Assembly: GCA_002328485.1 (NCBI GenBank)
Contig: DCUF01000002.1
Coordinates: 1 to 15,690 of the forward strand
Direction of reading: 5' to 3'
DNA: 15,690 bases
Source: Deltaproteobacteria bacterium UBA2221
GTDB lineage: Bacteria > Desulfobacterota > Syntrophorhabdia > Syntrophorhabdales > WCHB1-27
Below, one piece after another: positions 6,734-15,592 of this stretch (the stretch's first letter is position 1; each line of letters starts with the position of its first letter). The notes beneath the pieces are model-generated. The model did no database searches. It was given only the letters and a program-made list of their open reading frames with translations, and was not told the DNA's origin. The translations under genes were made by a program, and so were the position numbers.

Positions 6734-8932
6734 ATGACAACCAAGGATGCTATTGAGAAGATCGTACACTCTGCACACCCGGATCCGTTCGAGGTGCTCG
6801 GGGCCCACATCACCAGGGTAGGCGGAAAAGAGGCCATTGTGGTGCGGGCATTTCTGCCCGACGCAAAAGAGGTTACGGTCGTCGAGACCGCCACGGGACA
6901 GGAATACCCCATGAAGGAGGCGCACAGGGACGGCTTCTTCGAGGCACTCATTAAGGGCCGATCGGAAGTGTTTTCCTACCGTCTCAGAAAGTCAGGACAC
7001 GACGGTTCCGTCCGCCTTTCTGCCGATCCTTATTCGTTCCTGCCCATTTTGTCTGATTACGATCTCTACCTTATGACCGAGGGCACCCACTACAAGAATT
7101 ACGAGAAGCTGGGCGCTCATGTCATGACTGTTAACGGCGAGAGGGGACTCTTCTTTGCCGTCTGGGCGCCGAATGCGCTGAGGGTCAGCGTGGTTGGGGA
7201 TTTTAATGGCTGGGACGGCAGGCGGCATCCCATGCGACTACGGGGCTCCACCGGTTTTTGGGAACTTTTTCTCCCTGGCCTCGATGCGGGCGATGTCTAT
7301 AAATTTGAGGTGAAGTCGAGACACAAGGGGTACCTTGCCGAAAAGGCAGACCCTTATGCATTCTACTCGGAGCTTCGACCTAAAAGCGCCTCTGTTGCCT
7401 GGGATATAGACAAATACCAGTGGAATGACGCCGCCTGGATGGAAGAGCGGGCTACCCGGAATTGGTTTGAATCGCCCCTATCGGTCTACGAGCTTCACTT
7501 CGGTTCCTGGAGGAGGGTTCCGGAGGAGGGCAATAGATGGCTTACCTACAGGGAAATGGCCCGCACCTTGATTCCCTATGTAAAGGAGATGGGCTACACC
7601 CACGTAGAATTGATGCCCATGACCGAGCATGCGCTGGATGAGTCGTGGGGCTACCAGACCATCGGCTATTTTGCCGCCACCAGCCGTTTTGGCAACCCTG
7701 ACGACCTCATGTACTTCATCGACGAATGCCATCAGGCGGGCATCGGTGTCCTTATGGACTGGGTGCCGGCCCATTTTCCGAAGGATGCCCATGGACTTGC
7801 CTTTTTTGACGGCACCGCCCTGTACGAACACGAAGACCCGAGGAAAGGGGAACACAGAGATTGGGGAACTCTGATTTTTAACTTCGGCCGCACTGAGGTG
7901 GCGAACTTCCTCCTTTCTAGCGCCCTTTTCTGGCTGGATAAGTACCATATGGACGGACTGAGAGTGGACGCCGTGGCCTCGATGCTCTATCTTGACTACT
8001 CCCGCCCTGCCTGGGAGCACGTAACCAATCAGTATGGCGGCAACGAGAACCTCGAGGCAGTGGCATTCATAAAGCGATTTAATGAGGTAGTCCACGGTCT
8101 TTACCCTGGGGTGCTTACCATAGCCGAGGAATCAACGGCCTGGCCGATGGTCTCCCGACCTACCTACCTGGGGGGGCTCGGATTTAGCCTTAAGTGGAAT
8201 ATGGGCTGGATGCACGACATCCTTTCTTACTTCTCCCTGGATCCCATTCATCGGAAATACCACCAGAATACGCTCACCTTCGCACTCCTCTATGCCTTCA
8301 CCGAAAACTTCGTTCTTCCTCTGTCTCACGACGAAGTCGTATATGGCAAGCGGTCCATGGCGGACAAAATGCCCGGCGATCTTTGGCAAAAATTCGCAAA
8401 CCTCCGCGCCCTCTACCTGTATATGTACGGCCAGCCCGGCAAAAAACTCCTTTTTATGGGCGGGGAGATCGGCCAGTGGTCGGAATGGAACGCAAATCAG
8501 AGCCTTGATTGGCATCTTCTGGAGCATGAGCCACACCGCCGCTTACAGGCATTCATTAAGGATATCAACAGCTTACTTCAACGAGAGCCGGCCCTTCATG
8601 AGGTGGATTTCACCAACGAAGGCTTTGAATGGATAGACTTCGGGGATTATCCAAACTCAGTAATCTCCTTCATAAGAAAAGCAAAGGACCCCAACGATTT
8701 TCTCCTCTTCGTGTTCAACCTCACGCCGGTTCCCCGGTTCGATTACAGGATTGGTGCGCCCCGCTGGGGCTTCTACCGCGAAGTCCTCAATAGCGATTCT
8801 GAGCGGTACTGGGGTGGAAATCTTGGAAATTTCGGCGGCGCTCACACCGATGATGTCTGGTCTCACGGAAGGCCTTGGTCCATCAGCATTACCCTGCCGC
8901 CCTTAAGCGGCCTCGTCTTTAAGCCGGCATAG
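6734..8932 (+). CDS. glgB: 1,4-alpha-glucan branching enzyme (GH13)
   Basis: Cuts alpha-1,4 glucan chains and re-attaches the piece by an alpha-1,6 bond, making the branches of glycogen in the cytoplasm. The 732-residue length matches the long proteobacterial form. An N-terminal N1 domain (HPDPFEVLGAH) covers about 15-110. A CBM48 domain (FAVWAPNALRVSVVGDFNGW) follows at about 140-240, then the GH13 barrel and a C-terminal beta domain. Catalytic residues are visible: nucleophile Asp412 in GLRVDAVASM, acid/base Glu465 in TIAEES and Asp533 in LSHDEV, each seven residues further on than in E. coli GlgB. The substrate motifs ELHFGSWRR and GYFAATSRFG are intact. The start is ATG 6734 with GGAG six bases upstream. 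No glgA, glgC or glgP is in the window, so it stands apart from other glycogen genes. It is divergent from the LysR gene by 145 bases, and an MFS gene follows 9 bases after the stop. Confidence 0.97.
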   Translation: MTTKDAIEKIVHSAHPDPFEVLGAHITRVGGKEAIVVRAFLPDAKEVTVVETATGQEYPMKEAHRDGFFEALIKGRSEVFSYRLRKSGHDGSVRLSADPYSFLPILSDYDLYLMTEGTHYKNYEKLGAHVMTVNGERGLFFAVWAPNALRVSVVGDFNGWDGRRHPMRLRGSTGFWELFLPGLDAGDVYKFEVKSRHKGYLAEKADPYAFYSELRPKSASVAWDIDKYQWNDAAWMEERATRNWFESPLSVYELHFGSWRRVPEEGNRWLTYREMARTLIPYVKEMGYTHVELMPMTEHALDESWGYQTIGYFAATSRFGNPDDLMYFIDECHQAGIGVLMDWVPAHFPKDAHGLAFFDGTALYEHEDPRKGEHRDWGTLIFNFGRTEVANFLLSSALFWLDKYHMDGLRVDAVASMLYLDYSRPAWEHVTNQYGGNENLEAVAFIKRFNEVVHGLYPGVLTIAEESTAWPMVSRPTYLGGLGFSLKWNMGWMHDILSYFSLDPIHRKYHQNTLTFALLYAFTENFVLPLSHDEVVYGKRSMADKMPGDLWQKFANLRALYLYMYGQPGKKLLFMGGEIGQWSEWNANQSLDWHLLEHEPHRRLQAFIKDINSLLQREPALHEVDFTNEGFEWIDFGDYPNSVISFIRKAKDPNDFLLFVFNLTPVPRFDYRIGAPRWGFYREVLNSDSERYWGGNLGNFGGAHTDDVWSHGRPWSISITLPPLSGLVFKPA

Positions 8933-8941
8933 CCTTCTAAT

Positions 8942-10237
8942 TTGAGATCAGGAAAGAAACAGAAGAACCAGATCCTTTTTGTCCTCAGGGCCTTTCAAAG
9001 CAGAAACTATCGCCTGTTCTTTGGGGGACAAGGCCTTTCCCTTGTCGGCACCTGGATGCAGCAGATTGCCATGAGCTGGCTGGTATATCGTATGACCGGC
9101 TCGGCACTGCTTCTCGGGCTGATCGGCTTTGCCGGCCAGGCACCGGCCATCCTGTTCACCCCTATCGCCGGGGTTTTTGCCGATCGGCTAAACCGCCACC
9201 GCCTGCTCATCTTTCTACAGGTGCTCTCCATGTTCCAGGCCGCTGCCCTCGCCTATCTTACGCTCACGGACCACGTGACTGTCCTCTCCCTGTTTGTCCT
9301 CAGTATTGTCTTGGGTATTCTCAGCGCCTTCGAGATACCCACCAGGCAGTCCTTTGTGGTAGACATGCTGGATCACAAGGAAGATCTGATCAATGCAATC
9401 GCCCTCAATTCTTTTATGTTCAACAGCGCCCGCCTGGTGGGCCCATCCATCGCGGGGTTGGCGATCGGTTTGGCTGGCGAAGGGATCTGCTTCTTGTTCA
9501 ATGCAGTCAGTTTTCTCGCGGTCATAATCGCCCTCCTCCTCATGAGGATTCCAAGAAGAAATGGCGTCTCTCCCGCATTGGATATATGGCCCGGGCTGAA
9601 GGAAGGCGTCAGATATGCCCTTGGTTTTGCCCCCATTCGGTACGTGTTGCTCCTTGTTGCACTCATAAGTCTCGCGGGAATGCCCTATCTGGTGCTCATG
9701 CCCGTCTTTGCGAAGGATCTTCTCGGTGGCGGCCCACAGACGCTCGGTTTTCTCATGGGCGCCTCGGGCCTTGGTGCCCTTCTTGGCGCCCTCTATCTCG
9801 CCTCGCGAGAGAGTATTGTGGGAACCAACAAGAGGATTATCGCGTCCTCCATACTGTTCGGGATCTGTCTGATCGCTTTTGCCTTTTCCCGGTCATTCCC
9901 CCTTTCACTGGTGCTCATGTTTGCCACGGGCCTTGGCATGATAACCACGCTCGCAACGGCAAACACCGCACTTCAGACCCTCGCCGAAGAGGACAAACGG
10001 GGCAGGGTCGTCGGGTTCTACGTCCTGGCCCTGGCCGGCACCATGCCGCTGGGCAGCCTACTGGCAGGGATAGTGGCTCATCGAATAGGCGCTCCCATAA
10101 CACTGATGCTTGGCGGTGCCACATGCATCCTGGCCGCTTCTTTCTTTTATTTCAAGCTGCCCGTCATACGGGAGCAGGTTCAGCCCGTCTACCGTCAGCT
10201 CGGCCTGGTGGAAGAGCTGCCTTCCGAACTACAGTGA
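8942..10237 (+). CDS. Major facilitator superfamily transporter, EntS-like (MFS_3 type)
   Basis: An inner-membrane protein of 431 residues with about 12 hydrophobic segments. It belongs by pattern to the EntS-like drug/siderophore exporter branch: FRALRNRNYRLFF-type opening (here AFQSRNYRLFFGGQGLS), then GTWMQQIAMSWLVYRMTGS, the loop 2-3 motif GVFADRLNRHRLL, FEIPTRQSFVVDM and NSARLVGPSIAGL. Function is probably proton-driven export of a small molecule; the substrate is unknown. The start is taken as TTG 8942. It is the only start-type codon between the glgB stop and the first membrane segment, apart from a CTG, and the first ATG would delete part of segment 1. There is no clear ribosome site, so translation is probably coupled to glgB, which ends nine bases earlier in the same frame. 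The stop is TGA at 10235-10237. The next gene is convergent. Confidence 0.9.
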   Translation: MRSGKKQKNQILFVLRAFQSRNYRLFFGGQGLSLVGTWMQQIAMSWLVYRMTGSALLLGLIGFAGQAPAILFTPIAGVFADRLNRHRLLIFLQVLSMFQAAALAYLTLTDHVTVLSLFVLSIVLGILSAFEIPTRQSFVVDMLDHKEDLINAIALNSFMFNSARLVGPSIAGLAIGLAGEGICFLFNAVSFLAVIIALLLMRIPRRNGVSPALDIWPGLKEGVRYALGFAPIRYVLLLVALISLAGMPYLVLMPVFAKDLLGGGPQTLGFLMGASGLGALLGALYLASRESIVGTNKRIIASSILFGICLIAFAFSRSFPLSLVLMFATGLGMITTLATANTALQTLAEEDKRGRVVGFYVLALAGTMPLGSLLAGIVAHRIGAPITLMLGGATCILAASFFYFKLPVIREQVQPVYRQLGLVEELPSELQ

Positions 10238-10327
10238 CAGCCGAGACGTAAGGTTAAGGACCTGAAAGCTGTATCGAAAGTATCACTTACTCCTCGAGGG
10301 GGGAAGCGACTCGCGTTTCGCGGACCC
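10238..10327. other. Gap between convergent genes at the edge of the restriction module
   Basis: Ninety bases between the MFS stop and the metallopeptidase stop. It contains a small CGCG-TTT-CGCG hairpin (10312-10322), the palindrome CCTCGAGG (10292-10299) and a direct GTATC pair (10271-10284). None is followed by a T run on either strand, so no intrinsic terminator can be called. No tRNA or attachment-site repeat is recognised, although the gap marks the change from housekeeping genes to a defence-type module. Confidence 0.5.
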
Positions 10328-11011
10328 TCATATTGTTTCTTCCAGCAGTTGTCCGTGTTCTTTCAGCCAGGCCTTGGCCTTCTCCATGGTGGCAACCTGG
10401 GTCCGGACGATGTTCCAGAAGCGCGGGGTGTGGTTCGATTCAATCAAGTGGGAAAGCTCGTGGACGATGACGTAGTCGATCACGAACACGGGTGCCTTGA
10501 TGAGCCGCCAGTTTAGGTTGACGTTGTCGTTCACGGTGCAGGAACCCCAGCGATAATGGTTGTCTACGATCTTGACGCCGTTTACATCTACACCCAGTGA
10601 CCGGGCATGCATCATTACTCGTGGAGTAATCTTCGCTTTGGCCCTGTCGATGTACCACTCTCGCAAGGCCTCAACCCTCCGACCGATCAAGGTCTCTGGT
10701 ATCAGGAATCGCTGGGCGAATTCCACCTCTAATGACCCGTCCTTTATGATCTCAACGCGGTAAAGCCTGCCCAGATAGAGGGCCGATTCGCCGCTCACGA
10801 GTTCCTTGCCCGGTGGATGCGGCAAACCCTGGTATTTCTGGGAGTGGCTGATCTTCTCGTATATCCATTGGCGTTTTGACTCGACCACCTGCCGGATCTT
10901 CGCGTCGGGCATACTCTCCGGTACGTGCACAATAATTCGGCGGTCACGTTCAACAGTGATGGTCAGTTTTCGCCGCTTTGTGGATCGTCGTATTTCATAG
11001 GAAAGTTCCAT
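10328..11011 (-). CDS. YgjP/SprT-like zinc metallopeptidase (DUF45/WLM type) linked to HsdR
   Basis: A 227-residue protein with the gluzincin-like signature HELSHLIESNHTPRFW near the C-terminus. His184 and His188 should bind zinc, Glu185 is the likely general base, and His194 is the probable third ligand. The family hallmark RWGSC is at 154-158 and an N-terminal beta-rich domain covers about 1-100. These are features of the YgjP-like M48-related proteins. Biochemical function in this family is poorly known; proteolysis is inferred from the motif. I chose ATG 11011, four bases after the hsdR stop, because the sequence there starts the conserved fold (MELSYEIRR). An in-frame ATG at 11077 would lie inside hsdR and add unrelated residues. 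The tight spacing implies co-translation with hsdR. A role in turnover of HsdR or in a defence response is speculation. Confidence 0.88.
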   Translation of the reverse strand: MELSYEIRRSTKRRKLTITVERDRRIIVHVPESMPDAKIRQVVESKRQWIYEKISHSQKYQGLPHPPGKELVSGESALYLGRLYRVEIIKDGSLEVEFAQRFLIPETLIGRRVEALREWYIDRAKAKITPRVMMHARSLGVDVNGVKIVDNHYRWGSCTVNDNVNLNWRLIKAPVFVIDYVIVHELSHLIESNHTPRFWNIVRTQVATMEKAKAWLKEHGQLLEETI

Positions 11012-11015
11012 GCTG

Positions 11016-14000
11016 TTATTCCGCGTACAAAATAATGTCATTCTTCCTGTAGGAAATCTCCATGATGCGACTGACAATGCGGGCCCGATTCTTGATTAGG
11101 CCGGGCAGCTTGGCAAACTCTGGTCCGAGAATCACTTGCTGCAAATCGGCTTTCAGCTTGTTGCGGGCAGGTACGCTGTCCCAGAAACCGACAAGTTTAA
11201 GCTCCCGCTCAACCGCCAAGAAAACCTTCTGTGTCAGATCAACCAGGCGGCTGATCCGGTTATCATCGCTCATGTAGCCTGCCTGGCTTTCGCCCACCGC
11301 CCCAGCGAATATCTCACGCTCGAACATACGAAAGAAGGGCATCTGCTTCTTTCGATGCAGCCCGTAGGTGGGCTCTTTGCTGGCATTGATTATCCTGATT
11401 CGCAGCTTTTCCAGCTCCTCGTAGATCTTCTTCCAGTTGTTGCGGAACTCCTCGAAGATCGCTGCCAGGGCTGCCGAGAAAGAGGCCTGCAGATCCGGGT
11501 CATCGACCAGTTCAACGTCGAGATAGTGGCGAATGGCGTGCTCCACCTCCGCTGCCTTGGTCTTGGTACGGTTCCGCGCTGCGACCTGCTTCTGGAAATC
11601 GGCATCGAGGATCGAAATAGGCTTAACCTTTACCTCGATCCCTTTCGACTCAAGGTAGGCATCCGTAATGCTCCGAAGCTTCGCCGGTATCCCTTTCATG
11701 CTCAAGCGCTCATCCCGGAAATGTTTCCCGGCAAGCACGTTGATTGCGGTAAGGGCCTGGTAGTCGTCCATGTATGCGAGGGCTTCTTTTGCAGGGAAGA
11801 CAAGGTTCAAACATCTCGTCAGGTTCTTGTAGGCGAGCATATAGTCGAAGCGCACGTCTTCGTCATAAAACAGGTCGAAAAATGCGTCGTGGTCGGTCAG
11901 ATCCGTCAGCCCATGGTCTTTCAGCATCATCATGACCGCCTCATGGCCAGCCTGCAGCTCCCGCAGCTCCTCTTCGGGAAAACTCAGTGTGTCAAGCACT
12001 TCCTTCTGTTCCCGCTCGTCGTAGGCGTCGATAGCCTTTTTTAGATGGTGGCCCACGCCCACATAGTCTACGACAAAACCCTTGTCTTTACCCTCGCCGC
12101 CCACACGGTTGACCCGCGCAATGGCCTGGAGAAGGTTATGGGCCACGATCACCCGATCGAGATACATCACCTGCTCGATGGGCGCATCAAACCCGGTGAG
12201 AAGCATTTCATTAACGATGACGATACCCATATCGCCGGTCACCTTTTCCTCTTGCGCACCGAAGGCCATTTTGAAGCTTTTGATACTCACGTCGTGCTTC
12301 GACTTGTCTCCGTAGGCCTTGAGATGGGGCAGGTCGTTGTGACCCGTGGAAACGATGACGTCTGTCTTCAGGCGTTTGAGCTGGTCGAGATCGAGCTTGC
12401 GGGGATTCGCCTTCTCCAGCTCCGCAACGGCTTCCTTCAAAGCGTCGTCGATGTAGGTCTTGTAGCGGACCGCCGCCTCACGGGACGTGGCTACTGCCTG
12501 GGCCTTGAAGCCATTGGGAAAGACGTGGGTCAGGTAGTGGTTCACCATATCTTTTGCCTTGGCCGCAATGGTCGGTTCCGCTTCCAGATAGGCCTCACGG
12601 GAGCCGTAACCAAGAATCGCGAGCCGCTCCTGCAGGTTGTAGTCGCTGAAGACGTCCTGAAAGGCGGTATCCATCGCTGTCTTATCGGCGACTTCGGCAT
12701 TGTGGGTGCGCCCCTCGTAGACGATCTCCAAAGTTACCTTATCGTCGATGGACTGGCGCATGGTGTATTTGTCGATGTAGTCGCCAAAGACCCGCTCTGT
12801 CTTATCGATTGGCGTACCCGTGTAGCCGATGCGGGCGGCATTCGGAATGCCTTTGTCTAGGTTCGCCCCCAGCATGGCGTACTGAGAGCGATGGGCCTCG
12901 TCGGTCATGACCAAAATGTGAGGGCTCACGTTTAACTCGGGGAAGGTCTCCTTGAGATCGACCTCCCGGAACTTGTGGATCATGGCCATGACAAGATCGG
13001 AGGAATCGGAGCGTAGAAGCTCTTTCAGTTCCTTGATGCTGTCCGCCACCTTGACGGTGAATCCGATACTCTGGCTGGTCTCTGTCAACTGGTCTTCCAG
13101 TTGTGTGCGATCCGTGACAAAGACCACCTTCCACTGGGACAGCTTGGCATGGCGATACATCTCCCGCACCATGAACATCATGGTCAGGGACTTTCCCGAC
13201 CCCTGGGTGTGCCAGATGATGCCGCTCCGCTCGCGGGGGTTCTGCCCTTCCAGCAACCGTTTTACTGCCAGCTTCACGGCGCGGAACTGCTGATAACGGC
13301 CCACAATCTTGATGGTTTCACCCTTGTCGTTCGTTGAGAAAAGGGTGAAAGTACGGATGAGATCAAGAAGATTATCCCGATCGAGCATGCCCGCAACAAG
13401 GCGCTGCTGGTCGTTGGGACCGCTTTTGCCATGGTCGAGATCGGCGAGACTGCGGGGATAAGGATCAGCCCACCGGTAGAAGTATTTCTCATTGTGCGTC
13501 GTGATGGTACCGAATTTAGCTGCCTGCCTGCACGTGGCGACGATGAACTGATTGTAATAGAAGAGCGGCCCGCTTCCCTCTCCCTTTGCGCCGCGTTGCT
13601 CACTGTAGCGCAAAAGCTGGTCGATGGCCTCCGGTATTGCGTCTTTCACCTTGGGGGACTTGCATTCGATCACCACCACGGGAAGACCGTTCAGAAAGAG
13701 GGCGATGTCAGGAACGATGTGGTGCTCAGTCCCGAGGATACGCACCTTAAGCTGGCACACGGCAATAAAGCGGTTGTTGTCGCGATGGCCAAAATCGACA
13801 AAGCGGACGGTAGGGCTTTTCTCCCCGGTCCGGCGGTTCTCGCTGACGCTCGTATTTTCAAGGAGAAGGGTGTAGACGTGGCGATTATTCTGGATCAGGC
13901 CGGTGCCGGGAAAACTCGCTGTGATCTGCTTGGCCACCTCCTCAATCTGGTCGTCTTCCATCCAGTCGTTGATGACCTTGATCTGCTCCCGCAAAACGGA

Positions 14001-14180
14001 CAGCATGACCACTTCAGCGAAGCTCTGGCGGAAGCTGTCGGACGGATGCTGCTTGCCATCGAGGTCAATAATCTCCCAGCCGAGGCCATGAAGCTGGTCA
14101 AGGAAAGGCTTTTCGACGTGGTTGCGTTCATCGAGTCTAAAAGTATCTATCGTAGGATCAGAACAGGAAGCCAGTTTCAT
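11016..14180 (-). CDS. hsdR: Type I restriction endonuclease subunit R (HsdR)
   Basis: Motor and nuclease subunit of a type I restriction-modification enzyme. With HsdM and HsdS it translocates unmodified DNA using ATP and cuts it. The 1054-residue length is normal. The N-terminal nuclease domain has Asp158 and E172-C-K174 (VPDIALF and VVVIECKSPK), the PD-(D/E)xK core, followed by the family's QxxxY motif at Gln188-Tyr192. The superfamily 2 helicase motifs are intact: Walker A HTQGSGKS at 324-331, DEAH at 427-430, TGTP at 454-457 and QAIARVNR at 685-692. A helical C-terminal region (about 780-1040) matches the part that docks on HsdM. The start is ATG 14180 with only weak ribosome-site matches, 26 bases after the upstream ATPase stop. 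hsdM and hsdS are not in the window, so activity and specificity cannot be judged. The reading frame shows no damage. Confidence 0.96.
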   Translation of the reverse strand: MKLASCSDPTIDTFRLDERNHVEKPFLDQLHGLGWEIIDLDGKQHPSDSFRQSFAEVVMLSVLREQIKVINDWMEDDQIEEVAKQITASFPGTGLIQNNRHVYTLLLENTSVSENRRTGEKSPTVRFVDFGHRDNNRFIAVCQLKVRILGTEHHIVPDIALFLNGLPVVVIECKSPKVKDAIPEAIDQLLRYSEQRGAKGEGSGPLFYYNQFIVATCRQAAKFGTITTHNEKYFYRWADPYPRSLADLDHGKSGPNDQQRLVAGMLDRDNLLDLIRTFTLFSTNDKGETIKIVGRYQQFRAVKLAVKRLLEGQNPRERSGIIWHTQGSGKSLTMMFMVREMYRHAKLSQWKVVFVTDRTQLEDQLTETSQSIGFTVKVADSIKELKELLRSDSSDLVMAMIHKFREVDLKETFPELNVSPHILVMTDEAHRSQYAMLGANLDKGIPNAARIGYTGTPIDKTERVFGDYIDKYTMRQSIDDKVTLEIVYEGRTHNAEVADKTAMDTAFQDVFSDYNLQERLAILGYGSREAYLEAEPTIAAKAKDMVNHYLTHVFPNGFKAQAVATSREAAVRYKTYIDDALKEAVAELEKANPRKLDLDQLKRLKTDVIVSTGHNDLPHLKAYGDKSKHDVSIKSFKMAFGAQEEKVTGDMGIVIVNEMLLTGFDAPIEQVMYLDRVIVAHNLLQAIARVNRVGGEGKDKGFVVDYVGVGHHLKKAIDAYDEREQKEVLDTLSFPEEELRELQAGHEAVMMMLKDHGLTDLTDHDAFFDLFYDEDVRFDYMLAYKNLTRCLNLVFPAKEALAYMDDYQALTAINVLAGKHFRDERLSMKGIPAKLRSITDAYLESKGIEVKVKPISILDADFQKQVAARNRTKTKAAEVEHAIRHYLDVELVDDPDLQASFSAALAAIFEEFRNNWKKIYEELEKLRIRIINASKEPTYGLHRKKQMPFFRMFEREIFAGAVGESQAGYMSDDNRISRLVDLTQKVFLAVERELKLVGFWDSVPARNKLKADLQQVILGPEFAKLPGLIKNRARIVSRIMEISYRKNDIILYAE

Positions 14181-14206
14181 CTCTTATCTACGTCTCCTCG
14201 CCTCTC

Positions 14207-15592
14207 TTAAGGAAGCGCATATCTGTTCTCTCGTTCTTTGAAGGCCTTTTCCCCGCCTTCGAGGAGCAGACAAACTGCTTCGCGGGTGCCAAATCCATTG
14301 CCCCCTCCCGTATGTTCTAAAGACCCAGCGAAATAGGTCATGCGTGGGTAAGCCTGGGTGCTTGGGCGCTCCGCTGTTGCGACAATAACCTGCTCGGCGT
14401 CTGTTGCGACAACTAGATTGGGATTGTGGGTAATGAGAATGATTTGCCGCCGTGTCTTTGCCTTACGTATGTATGGAACCAATTGTTGGTATACCGAAGA
14501 ATTATCCAAATTGCCTTCTGGCTGGTCAATAATCAACGGCCTTGTATCATCCTCATCCATTAGCAGATAGAGGACTAGAAGCGCAATACCCCTGGTTCCT
14601 GGCGAGAGATACTCAAGCTCTATACCGCCATACTTTACCTTATAGCTGAGCGAAATATGGTCCACCGAGAACATCCAGTCGTAAAGCTCAACGAGAGATG
14701 TCCGCTGCGGGGCAAATCTCTTCATGAATAGCACCGGTTCAACCGCAGCCAAGAAACGCTTGAATGCTACATCAATCTCTTCCGTTTTCCCTTTCTTCCA
14801 AGCAGGTGCCAACTCTGACTCTACGAATCGTTCTATTTCGTTTCTCTTGGCGTCTGCTCCTGTACGTCGGTTATCGAAGAATGACGCCAATTTGTCTAAC
14901 CACGGTCTAAAATCGATCTGGTACCCCACGTCTATCTCGAATTGCATTCCGGCCCCCATCCTGCCAATTGCTTCTTGCATCGGGGCGTACAGTTCCCGTA
15001 AGCCGTTCTCGTCCTGTTGAAGAGCCGTAAAGAATTCTGCATAGTAAGCAAGTCGATGTTGTTCTTTCTGTGAGAGGTCTTTCCTGATGCGATTGTCTAT
15101 GTTCTCGATTTCTTTCGCAAGACGTTCCGCTTTCCCAGTGGTCTCGGAAATCTGCTTCTGAAGATCGAGAAGTCGCTTTTTGCTCTCCTCGTCTTTCGAC
15201 ACGAGTTCTTTTAGTCTTTCAATTTTACCAACAACTGCAAAAACCGTGTCCGCCCCGGGGTCGTCTGTTTCTTCGCCCTTAAGGACCGCAATTCCTGTCT
15301 CGACTAGTTGAACCTCACCATGGAGTAGCTGAACAACCGATGCATCCCATGTTGGTGGTAACCGGTTAACGAGATCGGCCGAAATGCCGTTATCTTTTAA
15401 GATCTTTCCTATTTCACCTATGTCGGAATTAACCTGCGTTTGCAGAGCCGAATACTTGGCTAAAGCTTCGGCAATGGCTCTTCTGCGCCGCACTTCTTGC
15501 CCGACCATCTTTTCGAGGTTCTTCAAATGCGCCTGCTCTGTCTCAAGTTGCTTGAGAATTGCCTGGTCTACGAATTGTGTTGCGTCAGGCAA
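14207..15592 (-). CDS. SMC/RecF-like ATPase, C-terminal half (5' part interrupted or outside the window)
   Basis: The visible frame encodes a long coiled coil (about residues 1-210, counting from TTG 15592), a middle globular part, and the C-terminal half of an ABC/SMC-type ATPase. It has the signature LSPGTRG at 329-335, Walker B LIIDQPEGNLD at 353-363 and the H-loop ITHNPN with His389. Walker A, which in this class lies near the N-terminus, is absent, so the protein must once have been longer or works with a partner. The C-terminal style resembles the ATPase part of PHP/TrlF-like proteins found beside some type I restriction loci; that name is a guess. TTG 15592 has AAGGA five bases upstream and is the conservative start. 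However, coiled-coil codons continue in frame up to 15676, where a TGA stops the frame 11 bases from the edge. Base composition looks lower in GC than hsdR. It probably shares a transcript with hsdR. Confidence 0.75.
   Translation of the reverse strand: MPDATQFVDQAILKQLETEQAHLKNLEKMVGQEVRRRRAIAEALAKYSALQTQVNSDIGEIGKILKDNGISADLVNRLPPTWDASVVQLLHGEVQLVETGIAVLKGEETDDPGADTVFAVVGKIERLKELVSKDEESKKRLLDLQKQISETTGKAERLAKEIENIDNRIRKDLSQKEQHRLAYYAEFFTALQQDENGLRELYAPMQEAIGRMGAGMQFEIDVGYQIDFRPWLDKLASFFDNRRTGADAKRNEIERFVESELAPAWKKGKTEEIDVAFKRFLAAVEPVLFMKRFAPQRTSLVELYDWMFSVDHISLSYKVKYGGIELEYLSPGTRGIALLVLYLLMDEDDTRPLIIDQPEGNLDNSSVYQQLVPYIRKAKTRRQIILITHNPNLVVATDAEQVIVATAERPSTQAYPRMTYFAGSLEHTGGGNGFGTREAVCLLLEGGEKAFKERENRYALP

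Noticed and set aside
10312..10322. CGCG-TTT-CGCG hairpin as a terminator between the convergent MFS and metallopeptidase genes
   Set aside because: The stem is only four base pairs and no T run follows on either strand.
10238..10327. tRNA remnant or attachment site at the module edge
   Set aside because: No cloverleaf, T-arm motif or repeated end sequence could be found.
11136..12860. Two long back-to-back open frames on the + strand, antisense to hsdR (about 302 and 271 codons in one frame)
   Set aside because: They mirror hsdR codon structure (GC-rich third positions suppress stops on the opposite strand), show no recognisable domain, and hsdR is clearly the real gene with all its motifs.
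13431..14210. 259-codon open frame on the + strand, antisense to the hsdR 5' region
   Set aside because: It is a shadow of the hsdR nuclease domain; no family features or convincing ribosome site.
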